DNA of 64,000 bases. Source: WHSW01 sp963705955 (GTDB lineage Bacteria > Actinomycetota > Thermoleophilia > Solirubrobacterales > 70-9). The translations under genes were made by a program, and so were the position numbers. The notes beneath the pieces are model-generated. The model searched no databases and had not been told where the DNA came from. It worked only from the letters and a program-made list of their open reading frames with translations. Below, piece by piece: positions 61,345 to 64,000 of the stretch. The stretch covers positions 1,550,001 to 1,614,000 of the forward strand of contig CAVPLH010000006.1 in NCBI GenBank assembly GCA_963705955.1, in the 5' to 3' direction. Each line of letters opens with the position of its first letter. The stretch's first letter is position 1.

Positions 61345-62231
61345 TCCGCCTCCTCGCCGGTCAGCAGGACGAAGACGTCCTCGAGCGAGGCCGCCCGCCG
61401 CGGAGCCTCCGGGGGGACGAGACCGTCGGTGACCCGCTCGGAACCGACGACGGCGATCGCCGGCCCCGCCGCACGGACAGTGTGGCCGGCAGCCAACGCC
61501 AGCTCACGGACCGCCTCGAGGCGCTCGGGCGGCCCGTAGATCTCCGCCGTCTCGCGCCCGGCGTGGGTCGCGATCAGCTCCGCCGGCCGCCCGCGGGCGA
61601 TGATCTTCCCGGCGGCCATCACCGCGACCTCGTCGGCGAGCCGCTCCGCCTCCTCGATGTAGTGGGTCGACATCAGGATCGTCGTCCCCTGGGTGCGAAG
61701 CCCGTCGATCAACGACCAGAGCTCGGTCCGGATCTGCGGGTCGAGGCCGACCGTCGGTTCGTCCAGGAGCAGGATGCGGGGGTGATGTACGAGGCCCCTC
61801 GCGAGCAGCAACCGCCTCCGCATCCCCCCGGAAAGCTGGTCGACCGCATCGTCGCGGCGCGCCTCGAGGCGCGCCAGCGCCAGCGCCCGGTCGACCGCCG
61901 CGCCGACATCGTCGACCCGGTAGAGGCGCGAGAACACCGCGAGGTTCTCCGCCACCGAGACGTCGACGTCGAGGTTGTCGAGCTGCGGTACGACGCCCAT
62001 CTCGGCCCGGGCGGCCTTCGCTTCGGCGGGCAGCTCGTAGTCGAGCACCCTGAGCTCGCCCGAGTCGGCGATCGCCTGTCCGGTGAGCAGCCGCATCGTC
62101 GTCGACTTGCCGGCGCCATTCGGGCCGAGCAGGCCGAGGCAGATGCCCTCCGGCACCTCCAGGTCGAGGCCGTCGACCGCCCTGATCGCCCCGAAGCGCT
62201 TGAAGACGTTGCGGAGCTCGATCGCCGCCAT
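61341..62231 (-). CDS. ABC-2 exporter ATP-binding protein (NodI/DrrA-like)
   Basis: 296 residues from ATG 62231. Walker A GPNGAGKSTT, Q-loop VVPQLDNLD, signature QLSGGMRRRLLLARG, Walker B ILLLDEPTVGLD and H-loop STHYIEEAERLAD. The extension past residue 215 (GRETAEIYGPPERLEAVREL) is like DrrA. It forms the exporter with the permease encoded next to it. Confidence 0.93.
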   Translation of the reverse strand: MAAIELRNVFKRFGAIRAVDGLDLEVPEGICLGLLGPNGAGKSTTMRLLTGQAIADSGELRVLDYELPAEAKAARAEMGVVPQLDNLDVDVSVAENLAVFSRLYRVDDVGAAVDRALALARLEARRDDAVDQLSGGMRRRLLLARGLVHHPRILLLDEPTVGLDPQIRTELWSLIDGLRTQGTTILMSTHYIEEAERLADEVAVMAAGKIIARGRPAELIATHAGRETAEIYGPPERLEAVRELALAAGHTVRAAGPAIAVVGSERVTDGLVPPEAPRRAASLEDVFVLLTGEEAE

Positions 62232-62324
62232 CGACGCAGACTGTGACAGGAGCCCTCGCCCGGCGTCCAAGGCAGCCGCGACGTTTCGAGCTCGAGCGGC
62301 AGCCAGGCGCTGCCCGCGGTCGGA

Positions 62325-62777
62325 CTAGCCGCAGACCGGCCAGTGACCGGTGCCGTCGGCCCGCTTCAGCGCGACCGCGACGACGGCCTGGGTGCGGTAC
62401 GGGTAGGCGATCGGGTCCCCGCCGGGAGTCTTCGGCGAGTTCTTCCAGGTCGACCTCATGAATTGAAACGCGCCGCGGTAGAGCCCGCCGCCGCCGATCG
62501 CCTTCGGATCGCCGCCCGACTCGCATTCGCTCGTCTGATGCGCCCACCGCTTGTCGCGCGTCGAGACCCGGTCCCAGAGCCGGTTGTACTTGGCGGTGCT
62601 CCGAGCGCTCGGTTGCCCGGCTCCGGCGTCGCCCGACGAGGTGGCGGTTCCGAGCCCTCCGGTGGCCGCGCCGGCCCGGTCGGCGGTGCTCCAAGTGGCC
62701 GTCAGAACGGCCAGCGCCGCAAGCGCGGTCAACAGCAGTCGCGGTTTGACGGTCGTCCGGACAGAAGGGATGCTCAT
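62325..62777 (-). CDS. Rpf/transglycosylase-like secreted protein
   Basis: 150 residues from ATG 62777 (GTG 62783 alternative). Signal peptide TVKPRLLLTALAALAVLTAT, then a Ser/Gly linker and the Rpf-like domain: HQTSECESGGDPKAIGGGGL (catalytic Glu in CESGGD), YRGAFQFMRSTWKNSPKTPG, and the C-terminal AVVAVALKRADGTGHWPVCG, with two cysteines for the usual disulfide. Rpf domains cleave peptidoglycan and stimulate growth of dormant cells. Expression is likely governed by the c-di-AMP riboswitch just upstream. Confidence 0.88.
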   Translation of the reverse strand: MSIPSVRTTVKPRLLLTALAALAVLTATWSTADRAGAATGGLGTATSSGDAGAGQPSARSTAKYNRLWDRVSTRDKRWAHQTSECESGGDPKAIGGGGLYRGAFQFMRSTWKNSPKTPGGDPIAYPYRTQAVVAVALKRADGTGHWPVCG

Positions 62778-62789
62778 TTTCACGCTCCG

Positions 62790-62925
62790 CTCTCGTCGCT
62801 TCCGGGGTTAGCTGACGGGCTCGCGCTGAAAGAGCTTGCGCTACGCGGACAACGGCCGTGATTCGCCCCGACTAATGGGTCCCCCGTCCCCCGCCTTCTT
62901 GCGGCGGGGACTCAGCAGGATCACG
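62790..62925 (-). promoter_or_regulatory. ydaO-type c-di-AMP riboswitch
   Basis: On the minus strand the conserved blocks appear in order: GGGGGACCCATTAG, GGGGCGAATC, a variable hairpin, GCGAGCCCGTCAGC and TAACCCCGG. These match the ydaO/yuaA class, which binds c-di-AMP and commonly precedes rpf and other cell-wall hydrolase genes in actinobacteria. A TAATCT box at 62928-62933 would place transcription start just in front. Boundaries are approximate. Confidence 0.85.
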
Positions 62926-62999
62926 GCAGATTAGCAAACTGTGAGCGAAGTGTTAGCACGGTGGCTCGGGGCACCGCCGTGTGCCGGCGAAGCCGCGGC

Positions 63000-63998
63000 T
63001 CAGCAGCCGAGCTCGACCCGGACTCGAACCCGGGTGGCGGCGGGCCCGCTGCGAACTTGCACCAGGTCGCAGAGCTCATGGACGAGCCACAACCCGCGCC
63101 CCGCCTCCACGGTCGGCGCGGGACGCTCCCGACCGACGAGCGGGTCCTCGATCGAGCCTCCGTCCGCGACCTCACAAACCAGCGACCCCGAGTCGCGCCA
63201 GACCCGCAGGCTTCCGCCTCCCCCGCCGTATCGGATGCTGTTCTCCGCCAGCTCGTTGACCGCGAGCACCAGATCAGCCTGCCGAGCGGGCTCGAGACCC
63301 GCGTCGCTGGCGCGCTCCCAGACGAATCGGCGCAGCATCTCGAGGTGGGCGGCGCCGAAGCCGAGCTCCTCGGCCTCGGCCGGCGGTGCGCTCAGGGCAC
63401 CCGCCAGCGCGCCGCCGCCGGCACCGGGATCGAGATAGCCGTCGTTGCGTCGGGTGCTGCCGCGCTCGTTGACCAGCGGGTGGTTGGCGCGGGCAGCACC
63501 GAGGATCTCCTCGTCGAGCGCCGCCGCGTCGTACGGGCAGAGCAGCGCGAAGTCGCTCGCCCCGTCGAAGGCGAGGTTGAGGAGCGACTCGTGGCGATCG
63601 CACTCGCCGAGCTCGGCGTCGCTTCGCCGGGGCCATACCGGCTCGCCGACCCCGCGCGCCCCGCGCCCCTCGCCGTCGTGCTCGGCGACGAACGTCCGCC
63701 ACGCCGCGATGATCCTGCCGGGATTGCGTCCGAGGGCGAGCATGTCGACGAAGCCGACCCCGCCGGCCTCGGCGCCGAGCTCGGAGCGCAACAACCCGAT
63801 CTTCCGCTCCGCGACGGCGACCAGGACGGGCTCGCCCGCTTCGACCCCTCCCCGGATGAACGGGATCACGCCGCCGACGAACTCGCTCTCATCCGCGTAG
63901 AAGAGAGCTTCGTGCCTGAACGACCCTTCTGAAAGCTCCGCAACCGTGGTCCCTAGCGTAGCTGCACACCGCGACGTCGCGGTCGCACTCGGGCACAG
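63000..63998 (-). CDS. MEDS / HATPase sensor protein (start not found)
   Basis: The protein begins with a MEDS domain (FRHEALFYADESEFVGGVIP, then EPVLVAVAERKIGLLRSELG) and ends with an anti-sigma-type HATPase domain (ADLVLAVNELAENSIRYGGG, GRGLWLVHELCD). No ATG, GTG or TTG occurs in frame between base 63881 and the right edge, and the next in-frame GTG (63869) lies inside the domain. Either the gene runs beyond the window or the start has a base error. It probably acts as a light/redox-type sensor with an RsbW-like kinase. Confidence 0.75.
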   Translation of the reverse strand: MCPSATATSRCAATLGTTVAELSEGSFRHEALFYADESEFVGGVIPFIRGGVEAGEPVLVAVAERKIGLLRSELGAEAGGVGFVDMLALGRNPGRIIAAWRTFVAEHDGEGRGARGVGEPVWPRRSDAELGECDRHESLLNLAFDGASDFALLCPYDAAALDEEILGAARANHPLVNERGSTRRNDGYLDPGAGGGALAGALSAPPAEAEELGFGAAHLEMLRRFVWERASDAGLEPARQADLVLAVNELAENSIRYGGGGGSLRVWRDSGSLVCEVADGGSIEDPLVGRERPAPTVEAGRGLWLVHELCDLVQVRSGPAATRVRVRVELGC

Positions 63999-64000
63999 GT

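Overview
The window is high-GC, densely packed bacterial chromosome. Short intergenic gaps, many GTG/TTG starts, 4-base stop/start overlaps and TACCCT-like -10 boxes placed only a few bases before start codons all fit an actinobacterium. The gene content (DUF2203, EVE, MEDS-type sensor, zinc-ribbon/cyclase/AAA/TPR protein, c-di-AMP riboswitch in front of an Rpf-like gene) suggests a soil member of the Thermoleophilia/Solirubrobacterales. That placement is inference, because no rRNA or other marker gene is present. I saw no tRNA, rRNA, CRISPR array, phage or transposase gene.

Layout. 1-9.0 kb: lipid and redox genes (a 3-hydroxyacyl-CoA dehydrogenase/enoyl-CoA hydratase fusion cut by the left edge, an FAD-linked oxidase, an acyl-CoA dehydrogenase behind a perfect palindromic operator), plus an S9 peptidase, a secreted protein and a PadR regulator. 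9-25 kb: small envelope proteins and lipoproteins, Bcp peroxiredoxin, two cation/calcium exchangers, an ArsA-type ATPase, a 1136-residue cyclase/AAA/TPR protein, a ferritin-like protein, a PucR regulator, a fatty-acid desaturase and an EVE/DUF2203/membrane-protein operon. 25-43 kb: Nudix and threonine deaminase, AI-2E-type permease, cold-shock protein, a second ferritin-like protein, ZIP transporter, several SDRs, a P450, a flavin monooxygenase with a glycosyltransferase, an orphan DNA methyltransferase, QueA and a two-component system.

43.3-55.2 kb holds the most interesting locus: one 12-gene minus-strand operon. It begins with kdd (3,5-diaminohexanoate dehydrogenase), a hotdog-fold protein and kce (beta-keto acid cleavage enzyme). 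It continues through a TetR regulator and an S66 peptidase to a complete Dpp/Opp-type peptide importer, and ends with an S58 (DmpA-type) aminopeptidase and an M20 peptidase. Together they look like import and hydrolysis of a peptide or conjugate, followed by catabolism of a beta- or diamino acid released from it.

55.4-64 kb: SnoaL-like protein, an acetylpolyamine-amidohydrolase-like deacetylase, a remnant of a nitronate monooxygenase gene, a beta-phosphoglucomutase/GH65 phosphorylase pair, an ABC-2 exporter, an Rpf-like protein under a ydaO-type c-di-AMP riboswitch, and a MEDS/HATPase sensor at the right edge.

Two window-wide observations stand out. First, a family of short palindromic elements (ends CTAGATGA-N-TGAT) occurs four times, each time on or beside a TAG stop codon. 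Second, seven genes or gene pieces carry single-base frameshifts at otherwise well-conserved sequence, clustered at 36-37 kb and 43.8-50.1 kb. These look more like residual sequencing errors than gene decay.
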